Below, piece by piece: positions 12,427-23,283 of a stretch of 64,000 nucleotides of DNA. This DNA comes from Globomyces pollinis-pini (Eukaryota > Chytridiomycota > Chytridiomycetes > Rhizophydiales > Globomycetaceae), in the NCBI GenBank assembly GCA_025399215.1, contig MU621157.1, positions 1 to 64,000 on the forward strand. The letters are read 5' to 3'. Numbering within the stretch: position 1 is the stretch's first letter; every line of letters starts with the position of its first letter. The translations under genes and the position numbers were made by a program. The notes beneath the pieces are model-generated. The model made no database searches. It was not told the DNA's origin and was given only the letters and a program-made list of their open reading frames with translations.

Positions 12427-15400
12427 TCAATCATATTCAGATTCAAAATCAATAGTAGAATCTGTCACTTCACGTTGCAATTTCGGTGGCATTACCGATA
12501 ATCTTTTCATCATATCTTGTGTTTCTGATTGTTTTGGTGTCACCAGTTTTAAATATTCTTGGTATTGACCAACAGTATCGATAAAAGTCGACAGAAAAGT
12601 ATGTAGATGTACATATAAGATTTTAGCAGGTTTGATATGACTATCTGGATGTGGAGGTAATTCGCCTATCCGAGGTACTGCATATTCAGAAATCTCTTCC
12701 CCAAAGTAACTAATAGCTTCCATCCATACCAAAACGTATTCATTAAATAAATCAACCAAGGTTTTCAGTTGTGGATTCATACTATCCAAGTATGTGATTA
12801 ATTGAGTTGTAAATGAACCTTCCACTCCAGTATCCCGTAATTGTTTCCCCGTTTCGAATAAAGCTTGGATTTGACTCATCATATCGTATAAATCAAGGTT
12901 TCGAGCATGAATCAAGTCGGGCAGTTCATCTTCAATTTCCTGTAATACTTTTGGATTGGTTTTGTAAACCATATCAACCAGGAATGACATGAGTGACCAT
13001 GAACCATCCAAGGATTTGATATCACATAAACGGGCTAAGCCATCAATCTTGAACCCTAATGCTCGAGCCTGTGTACCCATCCATGGTTTATATGATGGGT
13101 TTCCCGCTCCATATTCTTCATTTGATATCGCTCCTAATCCCAATACACATCTAAGAATAGTTTGAATATTTTCAGATTCTTGTAAGGATTTGGTAACATT
13201 AATTAACATTGTTATCTTTTGTGTCAATGCATCCAGTTCAAGTGGTAGTTGCTGTTTGTATAACAAAGCCAAGACTTGATAATCTAGATCTTGGTACTCA
13301 TATGCTTCTACAACAAACATTTCGGCTGGTGCTAAAGGTGGTGTGTCAGCTTTCTTCCATTCAAGAAATTTCGCGGCTACATCTCTCTCCTCTGGTGTGG
13401 GGATTAGGGATTGCAGTCCCACCAAATCATCCACGGTAAATATTTCGGTGTCTAAATTTCCAATTGCCTTTAGCAATTCTTGATTGGTTAATTTACGCCT
13501 TTCAAATCGTTTCAATAAAATACAAATATTATTGGCACGACGAACCGAGAGAAAAGAGATGAAATTCCTATTAAGTTAAAAAAAAAGATTTTACTTTTGA
13601 AGTTTTTGATCTCGAATTGGATTTTGACGAAATAGATCATCTAGATATTAACATTCATTTGCCAAATACCTTTGAACTTCTGAACTGTCACATCTTCTTC
13701 TGGTATCAATGGTGCCGGAGGAGGAGGAGGAGGGGAGACTAGAGATTCATTTGAAACAGCCATGTCAGCATTGTCAGGTGTGGTTCCTCTCGAATCCGAT
13801 TGAGAAGCCTTTCTTACTCTGGGAACAGGACGAGGAGATCTGCCTTTTTTAGGAGTAGGAGAAGAAGATCTAGTCTTCTTAGATTGGATCTCCGACAACA
13901 ACTTTTCCATTTCTAATAATTCCATATCCAAATCCTCTTCAGGGTTAGACAGTGCAGATTTTGGTTCAAGGTCATATTCTTCATGAACCACAGGTTCAGA
14001 ACGAAAGGATTGTATTCGCGGGTCCGATTTCTTCTGGTTGAGAGAAGCTCTAGAATCTGTTTTACGTAACAGTGCTTCTAAACGCTGTGCGGTGGCGATG
14101 GCACGAACAACTGTGGGATCCGATGAGTTACTTGTTCGATTAAGCGAATCCGGCATAGGAAAGCTAGCATGTGGATTTGTTTCAACAGGTGAACTCACCC
14201 GGCTCGATTGCTGAGATATAGTTTTAGATTGTCTCTCGGTTGGTGTATCGAATGCATAAGGGTTTAAAGCTAAAATTCTATCAACCACATCACACGCTGT
14301 TTGCAAATCATTATCAGCTCTTTCTAGTCCAAATATCGCTAGCTGGTTAATGATATGTAGTTACTAGCAATGCGGCTATACCCTCTCTCTTCCATCACAT
14401 CTCTAACAACTTCTGATACTTTTACATAATGAGATAAAATCAACCTTGGTATACAGAATGGAATCGATTTGTCCAACGACCTAGCATACGAAAGTTTAGG
14501 AAATGATCGAGTTTGTGGTGGTGCATAAAGTGACAAAACCAATGAAAAATTAGGCGGGAATTGATTCTCTGGAAACTTTTGCTTCGAAAACTCCAAACTT
14601 TTCGTGGAAATTTCAATATTTCCATGATTGATAAACCCAGTATTGAAGGAAAAAGATGCCAAAGTGGTTAACTCTTTTGTTTTTACGTTCGCTAAGAACA
14701 GTCGAATTTGTACATCACTTTGAACATAAAGGATATCATCTGCAATAAAAAATAGTGTTTGGCCTTCTTGTCTAATCTGCATTGCAATCCCATTTGGTGG
14801 TAATCTGGATTTCGCAGAAGAGGCGATGATATGACCATTTTCGTAAACTTCAACACCTGGCAGCAATCCAGATGCAGAGTCATAAAGCGGTATATGGTTT
14901 ACAATGACTCTGGTCAAACTAAGTGGGTATTGATTTGGAGGATATCCTCCTATATCTACTATATTGTCCATATACTGCAAATAACGGCTATTTACAATGT
15001 TTGGTTTATAGCGCGTGTTATTCACATTAGTTCTGTAGAGAAAATAATCTAAAGCTTCGTCTGCATTTTCCATTATACCAGCGAATCTTAAATATGCTGC
15101 AACAACTAATGAAGTTTTTGAAATCCCATCCAGGCAATGTATGACTGCAACATGGTCAGAACTAAGGGATAACCATGCATGTATGGACTGACATATATCA
15201 ATTAATCCCTTTAGAGTTAGATTGTATGCTTTGGTAAAAGGCTTCAATACGACTTGATTTGCAAATGGTTGACAAGGATAATTTGCAGATGATGAATCAG
15301 CTAGTAGGATTATAAAAACAAATATAACATACCTGCCAAGTTCCATATCATATAATTTTTGGGGTATCTAGTATTTAAAAAATCCGCCAGGTCAAGAACA

Positions 15401-15814
15401 TTATTTGTACGAGAGCGTTTTGAAGATTTTGAGTTTGTAGGTAAACCACAAGTTAATATTCTATTTGTGATTCTGGTGATATCGATACGATGTATTAAGT
15501 TTATGAAAGTTTGATTTCTTGGTAATAAAGGAGGATTATTACCGATAATCCAATTTTCTAATGGAGTTGAATAATCAAGAATGAAAGGGAATTTTTCAAA
15601 GAGTAAGTTAATACGAATATCATCATTCCTTGAAGATAAAGAATGAGATTCTATGAAGAAATCGTCCAGGTCGAGCAATAAAGCTTCTAAATTTCTGCTA
15701 GTGAATTGATGATAAGAGTCTCTATTTTGAATTTGATTTTTCCTATCGATAGTCAGTCTTTTTCCAATAGCCTAAGGATTATAATTTAGTGAAGGATACT
15801 TGAATGATTGACAT
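12427..15814 (-). CDS. class II-like formin: degenerate PTEN-like domain, FH1, shortened FH2
   Basis: Exons join into one protein of about 1,000 residues. Order: short start MSIIQAIGKRLTID; tensin/PTEN-like phosphatase domain with YMIWNLADSSS and HCLDGISKTSLVVAAYLRF; a C2-like region (VEVYENGHIIASS, TLFFIADD); a helical linker; FH1 with SPPPPPPAPLIP (13.7 kb); then FH2 from NFISFLSVRRANNICILLKRF through GFKIDGLARLCDIKS to the end. The PTEN loop reads C-X5-K-T, so the catalytic Arg is Lys and phosphatase activity is unlikely. FH2 begins directly at the knob region; the N-terminal lasso/linker (W-x-x-I type) that closes the dimer is not encoded, because only a 29-nt intron lies between FH1 and this point. 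Formins nucleate and elongate actin. Confidence 0.85.
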
Positions 15815-15872
15815 TTCAAAAAGAAAGAGGAAAATTCAATGTTGGAAGGCACTTACGAAAAAAGAACAAAGG

Positions 15873-16842
15873 ATGGGTAAAAGAACGGTTCACTAATAGT
15901 AAGGTATGCTATCTATTGTCTTAATGTTAGGTATAATATCTATTGTTTTAATATTAGGTATACTCTTTGTTGTTAAAATGTTAGGTATACTCTTTGTTGT
16001 TTTAATGTTAGGTATACTGTTTGTTGTTTTAATGTTAGGTAAAAGACTAGCTGTAGTGACTGGGGCTACGAGAGGAATTGGAAGAGCAATCACAAATCTA
16101 TTGGTATAGTCTTATCATTCCTCATAATTGGTAGCGTCAAAATGATTTCAATGTCATCTCAGTATCTAAAAATACAATCTCAAATTCTATGGACCCTCCA
16201 CTCCATCAACTTCATGCAGATTTATCAGATTTGGATTCAATTCCTCGTTTATTATCGCAAATACGCGAGGTAGAAATCGCATCAAGAACTAATGTGTCTC
16301 TTTTGGTTAACTCGGCTGGTGTTAATCAAGATGGATTATTACTCTCAACCGAAATCAATTCTATCAACTCTATCATAAATACAAACTTGACAGCCTCAAT
16401 TCTACTATCTCAGGGCTTATTAAAAAGTTTCATCAAATCACGAAATGGTACCAAAGTTTTTTTCAAATAGTTCTTTAGGTTGTATAATTAATGTCTCTTC
16501 AATTGTTGGACCAGTTGTTGGGAACAAGGGACAGACAATTTACGCTGCTAGTAAAGCTGGTTTGGTTGGTTTTACAAAATCTCTTGCTCAAGAAGTTGGG
16601 AGAAAGGGCATTCGCGTAAATTCAATTGCACCAGGATTCATACATACTGATATGACTAAAGATATTCCTTCAGATATGGTTGATAAATACCTTGAACGAA
16701 TTCCTCTAAGAAGATTTGGGACACCAGAGGTAGATTAGTGTTGATAATTTTTAAGGAAGTTGCACAAGCCGCTTGGTTGTTGATTCAATCCGATTATATC
16801 ACTGGTCAGTGTCTAGTAGTGGATGGAGGATTCTCTCTCTAA
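15873..16842 (+). CDS. 3-oxoacyl-[ACP] reductase-like SDR (FabG/OAR1/CBR4 type)
   Basis: Spliced product starts M-GKRLAVVTGATRGIG (Rossmann TGxxxGIG), then LLVNSAGVNQDGLL, INVSSIVG with catalytic Ser, YAASKAG (Tyr, Lys), NSIAPGFIHTDMT and the C-terminus ITGQCLVVDGGFSL. This is the profile of FabG-like reductases of mitochondrial fatty-acid synthesis. The first exon appears to be only ATGG (15873-15876), after which six 27-nt intron-like units run to 16038, and the frame continues at 16039. Other introns: 16104-16134, about 31 nt after RNG, and 26 nt before EVAQAAW. Alternative starts inside the array (in-frame ATG in most units) would add repeats of a hydrophobic nonapeptide. Confidence 0.85.
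15877..16038 (+). repeat. six tandem 27-nt intron-like units directly after the start codon
   Basis: Units run 15877-15903, 15904-15930, 15931-15957, 15958-15984, 15985-16011 and 16012-16038. Each is exactly 27 nt, begins GTA and ends AG; units 2-6 are near-identical (GTATAC/GTATGC... TTAATGTTAG), unit 1 is diverged but has the same length and a CACTAATA branch-like site. Every junction reads AG|GT, so it is at once a 3' and a 5' splice site. Removing all 162 nt joins ATGG to GTAAAAGA and gives MGKRLAVVTG. Reading through unit 1 from the start codon stops after seven codons, so splicing is required from this ATG. Confidence 0.85.
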
Positions 16843-16990
16843 ATGGACATGGCCCTTTCAAAACAAATAAAGTGCACCACGTAATAAATACCTTCAACTA
16901 TCTACTTCTTCAATATTGGTCCCTGATCCAATGAAATATTTTATTCTTTGCTGACATTTTTACCAATTTTTATATAAATCACCACCAAGG

Positions 16991-19554
16991 ATGATGCCAT
17001 TTCTTTTCATAAAACACAGAAATTGGTTGCTTAAAACCATCCATACAAGCTCAACAAGCTACGGCTATTTAAAGAACGATAAAGGATACACCTCTTCAAA
17101 TTTAAGACCAAAAGAATACTCAAAGACTTATGTTCAAGAAATCAATTGCAAACTAATCAACAATACGTTACCATGGAATATCAATTCGGTTACTATGTAT
17201 CATTTGATAAGCTTTTGCAATGAACATAAACTATTCAAATTGGTAATCTGATTTCATTTTATCATACTGTAGGCATTCTTTTTTTGTAAACGTTTGAAAA
17301 CGGTACAGATGTCGTACGCAATACCAGTATTAAAGCAATTATGTAAGAATGTATATAAATTGGACAAAAAGTCTATTAGAGAACCATTGTTGAAGAGAAT
17401 CAGAATGCTTCTCTTTTCCATCTATGCTCATGAGCAACTTAGTATTCCTCATTCGTTCTGGAATACTTTTATTGCAGCTATACCATTGTCAAAGAATTTC
17501 GCTGAATATAGTGACGATTTATATGGATTCATGATAACCAGCAAAAACAATTCAATTCCTATTTCAAAAGTGTTTTCAATGCTTTGTGAACAAAAACATC
17601 CTAAAGCCTTTCCTTTCTACCAATCTTTTAAAGGTCAAATCAATATCTCACAATTTGATATCGAATGTTTGATCAGACAGAGTTATGAAAGACTGGATAT
17701 TTATTCAATGACCGAGATATATTCTGATCTAACTATTTTAGATTTACCAATCTCGTATGAAGCACAGGAGCTGGCTCTTCAATGCTGTTTCCATCATCAA
17801 AATGTTGATTTAGCAATCAGTTTTGTAAATCAAATGACAGGCTGTTTAAAAAACTCGAGTCAAGTTCGATCTACTTTTATAGAAATGTATTCATTTAATA
17901 ATTATTTAACTTCAGTTGTTTATTTTCGGATAACTCTAAATACTTGCTGCAATTAATACACTTATTGAAACGAGAAGAAAAGCTCCACTCGCTCAGCAAT
18001 GAACAAGTTGAATATATGTTTCATTCGCTCATTATACACAACTGTTTAGAAGATGCCTTTCAGTTGTTTAGCCATATGATGCCTGTTTATTCTACTTTAC
18101 TTCATATGTCGGATACATTTCTGGAAAAGGCTGTAATCGAATCCAATGCGATCAGTTTGAATTTCCTTAAACGTCTAAATGAAATGAATTGTATGAACAA
18201 AGTGAACTGCAAGTATATCTTCACTTTACTTAGTCAACCATCGACCTTCAATTCAACTGATTTAATTTTCTTATACAACCTTTTGAAAATGAACCAGCAT
18301 TCAATGGATCAATTACTAGCTTCGATTTTAGTGTCTGCATTAAACTTTATTCAAGTGGAGCTTGCTCTGACAGTCTTAGCAGATTCATTTGATAAAAGAG
18401 TCGCACTTGGAGACAAAATTCTGAAACAAGTGCTTGAATTTGATATTCAAAATCAAACAGACTATTTTGGGCATTATTACATCAAAAAATGTCTCCAAGA
18501 AAAACGATCAATACCGTTAACAGCCCTAAACAAGTATGTAGTAGCTGATAAACTATCGTTGCGAAATATAGTTGCGGTGTATCAGTATGGAATGAAGCAT
18601 AGTCAATCTTCACTACCTTGGATATCATTCATACATAAAAGAATGACTGTACTGTGTCAACACTACAAACCAGTTAATCTTTCGAGTGATTATCAACTTG
18701 CATCAAGGTTATTAAAAATTAAAAATCACATACCACCACAATTGCATGAAATGTCTGATTCTATTGATAATTTCCACAACCAAATCAAATTGCTTGTCTG
18801 TGAATCGTGGAAAATGATAGTTGCAACGAGTAATGATGAATCAAGTCTATCTCAACCGAACCTCAATCCATTAAATGTAATTCAGTTATGGCGATTGGCA
18901 AATGAATTTGGACTTGACATATCATCTAATACTCACGTTCATGTTGCGAAGATAGGAATGGAATCTGTATATAAGAAACCATTCATGAAACTGTTTTTAA
19001 CGTATGTCCAGCTTAATAGCTTGTCTGTTATAGATATCCAGGATCTTTTGTCAATATCTATACAATTAAATGAATCCCAGTTTACTGATTCTTTGATAAC
19101 AGAACTGATACGGCGAGATAAATGGACGCTCTCCGATTGGATTTCCTGGTCAAAGTCAATCAAACCAGCCAACACCTCTTGGTATCACCTTTTAATACCA
19201 TCAAAAGTATTTTTAGAAGCTTCCACCATTCAGCAAAATCAATGGTATTCGATTGGCGCATCACTTTACCTAAACATTAATCATTATCAATCTTGGAAAT
19301 TGTATTGTAAAATGACTCGACCTGACATTTCGATGTTACAACAAATCATTCATAGATGTATTTCTAGGCAAGATATATCAACATTAAAGCAAATACTTCG
19401 AAGATACCGGAATGATCGAACCATTTGGAAGCTAATCGAAGAAATCCTTGTTGGATTAAAAGAAACGGACAATTCGTTCAAGTTGATGGCTATCATTGAT
19501 TCAATCAAACAACGTCGTATGGTTAGCCAAAGGCATGTTAAGAATCTTGAATAG
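16991..19554 (+). CDS. large helical protein, probable mitochondrial PPR-like factor
   Basis: Three exons (16991-17242, 17273-17886, 17916-19554) give 834 residues; introns are 30 and 29 nt. The N-terminus MMPFLFIKHRNWLLKTIHTSSTSYGY is basic, hydroxylated and free of acids, as expected for a mitochondrial presequence. The rest is an all-helical, Leu/Ser/Asn/Gln-rich sequence with degenerate 30-40 residue periodicity (for example LEDAFQLFSHMMPVYSTLL), resembling fungal PPR-type regulators of organelle mRNAs such as the Pet309 class. I do not recognise a specific orthologue, and no catalytic motif is seen. Confidence 0.65.
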
Positions 19555-19960
19555 AATCCAAGATAAATCACTTTATGGTGTATTGTGTTAACACGCCATT
19601 AGTAGATTTGTACCTAATTTATGTACTATAAATATAGACTTTTATATCGCTTCATTTTAATGATTGCACATTGCAGTATGTGTTAAGCAAGGTTGAAAGT
19701 CCATATGAGTATCCATCACCACTTTAAAATGTTGGAATAAATGCCATCATTTCCGAATGTTCAAGAGTGATATCGGTTAGTATTGTTGGGGCTAGGAACC
19801 ATGAAAAGGGGATTGTCATGGGATCCATTCGTTGCATGGCAGTGCTCAAACCACATTGGTGACCTCACCACCGACAAAGGCTCAGCACTAAAAGCAAAAT
19901 GATCATTTGCACCTTGCTGCGGCAGATAAACAAAGAGGAATGATGAATGATTGATCAAGG
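19555..19960. other. intergenic stretch with an unexplained, more GC-rich island
   Basis: From about 19780 to 19930 the base composition is visibly less AT-rich than surrounding spacers. It contains a 65-codon minus-strand frame (19761-19958) with possible mini-intron sites and some short inverted repeats such as GGTGACCTCACC. I could not match it to SRP RNA, RNase P/MRP RNA, spliceosomal RNAs or a known protein. It may be a structured RNA or a short gene. Confidence 0.3.
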
Positions 19961-20343
19961 ATGGTCATGAAGATGTATGTACGCCAAAGAAGAATTGTAA
20001 CAGTTTTCAACTTCATCAAACGATGGCTATTAGTTTCGTCCGCAAATAGTTTTTCCGATTCACTGACGAATGGTAAGGTTATTCAACGTGATTCAAGTTT
20101 TCTACCTGGATAAGGTCCTCATATATTAACCTTTTTCCGAGGGTGGAGTCACTGGTGGCGAAATGTGTACACCAATGAGAAACAGGTTGTGTTGATTAAC
20201 CTAACAGTGACTATTTCATTCGCGATTAATGTTGCGTTCTATATGACATATGAAAGTACCGTTAATTGCACTAATTCTATACTCAGTAAGTTAACACCGT
20301 GACAATTTGAGTGCTATTACCCCCACTAGACACATGGTTTTGA
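19961..20343 (+). CDS. small predicted membrane protein, mitochondrial-like N-terminus
   Basis: Three short exons (19961-20072, 20115-20285 and one after a 44-nt intron) give about 98 residues. The start is basic and free of acids (MKMYVRQRRIVTVFNFIKRW), followed by GPHILTFFRGWSHWWRNVY and one hydrophobic span VVLINLTVTISFAINVAF. A mitochondrial inner-membrane or similar small single-pass protein is plausible. No family is recognised, and the model rests on frame continuity alone. It ends about 75 bp before the OPT transporter start. Confidence 0.4.
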
Positions 20344-20418
20344 AACGTTGTGAAACTATTGTAGCCCATACAAAGCCTGGTGAGTATAAAACTGTTCAGT
20401 TTACTAATAGTTTTTTTC

Positions 20419-22701
20419 ATGGTTGATATTGAAAAACAAAAATACCGCGCGTCAGTGGTTAGTGTTGCTACAGAGGCTGATGAAGATATGGCAGATGGAT
20501 GGACAAAAGGGATCGTCTCTTTGGAAGATAACATTAATACTCCCGCATTTTCATTCCGTGTTATATTCTTGGGTATATAGTTTTTGTAGCTTACTTTAGG
20601 AATGTTTTGGGGTCTATTGTTGGGATTTTGTAGTACACTATTCCAGTTTCGCGCCTCACCTTTTATTATTCCAAGTTCAATTGTTATCCTATTATCATAC
20701 CCGATGGGAATATTTCTCGAACGAGTGCTACCAGCAGGGCCCCTCAATCCAGGTCCGTTTTCCATCAAAGAATTGGCTTTGATTTATATTATGGGAGCTT
20801 CTGCAGGTGGTCAACCATATGGACTATCAAATGTAATCGGTCAGCGATGGAAAATATTCATGGGCGATCAATCAATCACCTTTTTTAATTCTTTACCTTG
20901 GGTGTTATCTACTCAAATGGTAGGATACGGAGTTGCAGGACTTGCGCGTCGTTTTATTGTGAGACCTAAATCCATGTTGTGGCCAACAGTATTACCAACA
21001 GTTACTTTGCTAAATTCTTATTTCGAAACCGAAGCGCCGTCAAGTAAATATCATATGTCCCGACTTTCATTTTTTTGGTTGACTTTCACGTTCATGTTTA
21101 TGTACCATTGGATACCAGCATATTTTGCAAGTGCAATTGGGATGATTTCTCTCTTATGTATATCAAATAATCGTACATTGCGTTGGTTGGGTTCTGCTGG
21201 TGGGTTTGAAGGAGTGGGATTGTTCTCTGTTTCCCTTGATTGGACTGTTATCAATCAATTGCAGGGGATTTATACACCATGGTGGGCTGGTCTGAATAAT
21301 TTTGGAGGTTATATATTCTTCACTTGGATTTTGACCCCCATCATCTATTTGTCAAATCCATTCAAAGTACCCGGAGGTTACGATAGCCATGTGGGCCCGA
21401 ACAAAGGGTGGAATGGTGCCGATTTCAAAACCGACCCATTTCCAAATATCAATAATGTGGAATTATACACGAAGAATGGAACTTCTGTTAAAATTGATAC
21501 AACAATGTTGCTCAACCAAGATTTTACTTTGAATAAGGAGTTCTTTAACCGAAATCAACCCTTTCACATATCCCCAGCATTTGCCGTCAGTTATTTAACT
21601 TCGTTTATGGCATTGGGGGCACTTTTGTCTCACACCGCGTTATGGTATGGGAATGACATTGTTAGACAAACAAAAGAGGCCTTTTCCACTGAACAGGAAG
21701 CTGAAACTGACGAGCTTTGTATCATTATGCAGAACTATCAAGAAGTTCCAGATTTCGTTTATCTCTCCTTTTTAGTTGGATTTACTGCCCTATCTATTAT
21801 CTCTGGTTTATTTACTGCTTATAAACTGAGTATTTTTGCCACTCTATCAGCTATTTTTATGGGATTAGTTTTCACTATTCCAATCGGTATCATACAAGCA
21901 ATCTCTGGAAGTCAACTTGGCCTTAATGTTATTACCCAATTCGCTGCAGGACTAGCCATGCCCGGAAATGCTATTGGAGTTATGTGCTTTAAATCTCTAG
22001 GTTACAATGTCATGATCCAAGCTTTGGCTCTATCTGCTGACCAAAAAATTGGTCACTACTTGCATATACCACCGCGCGCTATGTTTGCAACACAAATGAT
22101 TGGTACTTTAATTGGTGTGTTTACTAATTTGGGAGCTGCATTCTGGGCGGAAGTCAATCTGGCGGATCAATTTGAAAATAACTCTAATCAATGGAATCCA
22201 ATTAGTTTTGAAACTTTTGTTAATGCCTCGGGAATTTGGGGTGCGATTGGTCCTGCTAAATTCTTCACTAATTCAGATGCTCCCTATAACAGTATGATGT
22301 GGGGTTTCTTGATTGGATTCCTCCTTCCTTTCCTACCATGGTTAATGAATCGTATCATGCCTAATCCAAACTGGCATTTGATCAATATTCCACTTTTTAC
22401 TTTCAATGGTAATCTAACAGGAAGTAATCAAGCACCGATCTTTACTGGGCTGATCTTATGTTTTGTCTTTAACAAATTCATTTATGATCGATATCGTGAA
22501 TGGTGGACAAAATACACATTTATCCTGGGTTATGGATTTGATGCTGGTGCTGCTGTTACAGTTACCATTACAGCATTCACGGGATTTTTTATCGCACAAC
22601 CAGGAAACGGACCACTGAATCCGGCCTCTTCAAGAGATTATTATTGTCAAGGATTGTTTTGGCAGAATACCACTGGTCCTGCTACTCCTAAACAAAGTTA
22701 A
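20419..22701 (+). CDS. OPT-family oligopeptide/metal-chelate transporter
   Basis: A plasma-membrane proton-coupled transporter of small peptides or metal-siderophore-like compounds. Two exons (20419-20572 and 20600-22701, intron 27 nt) give about 750 residues. A hydrophilic N-terminus (VATEADEDMADGW) leads to the first membrane segment and the OPT signature LNPGPFSIKELAL. Further hallmarks are GQPYGLSNVIGQRW, YTPWWAGLNNFGGY, and a late FNGNLTG... and PGNGPLNPASS ending. About 14-16 membrane segments are visible. The start at 20419 gives a typical fungal N-terminus. It belongs to the peptide-transporter side of the family rather than the yellow-stripe side, judged only by eye. Confidence 0.93.
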
Positions 22702-23283
22702 GAAATAAGATTTATCAGTCCGTAATATATTTTTCCAACACAACACATTAATTTCTTGAATTGAAAATCGATAAGAGATGATTTAAAATAGTTAGAAATG
22801 TGCATCACTATAATAAGTACCTAGTCATCCGTGAACATATACACTAACTGATGAGGTGACATGAGAGGTGCACACACAAAAATATACATTAAAGTAATCT
22901 AATGCCTGACACTGGTATGATAATAACGGAGAGGACGTCTAAAGAAGCATTCAAATCTATTTATCTCCTCTTGATTAAGGATATCTTGAAGAGACTGATG
23001 CTTAAGGTGAATTTGACATAATCACAGGTAATTTAAACCAATTTACTGAAGTTATGGACTGATGATGGGACTTTATCTTAGAAGGGGTGTAATACCAATG
23101 GTGCATCTGATCCAACTCAAACCACTCATTGTCGCATTGCAAGTCAAATTCAATACATGATCTCATACCATTCTATAGACAAATCAAGACTGGAATCTGT
23201 TAGTCTACTAATCAAAATTCTTATCATGGTGGCCTTGTACTACACGTTCTTCCATCACCTTCCCCAATTTTTCATCTTCAACT
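22702..23283. other. intergenic region between OPT transporter and urease
   Basis: About 580 bp without a supported gene. An open frame starting at 23157 overlaps the urease first exon in another frame and looks like a shadow. No repeat, RNA gene or clear regulatory motif (for example clustered GATA sites typical of nitrogen control) stands out. Confidence 0.5.

Noticed and set aside
15904..16038. 27-bp repeats as a CRISPR-like or plain minisatellite
   Set aside because: There are no spacers, and every unit has splice-site ends in phase with the flanking exon; intron-like units explain more.
19780..19930. SRP RNA
   Set aside because: A GGTGACCT stretch is present, but the helix 8 GGAA/GGAGCAG-type core is not.
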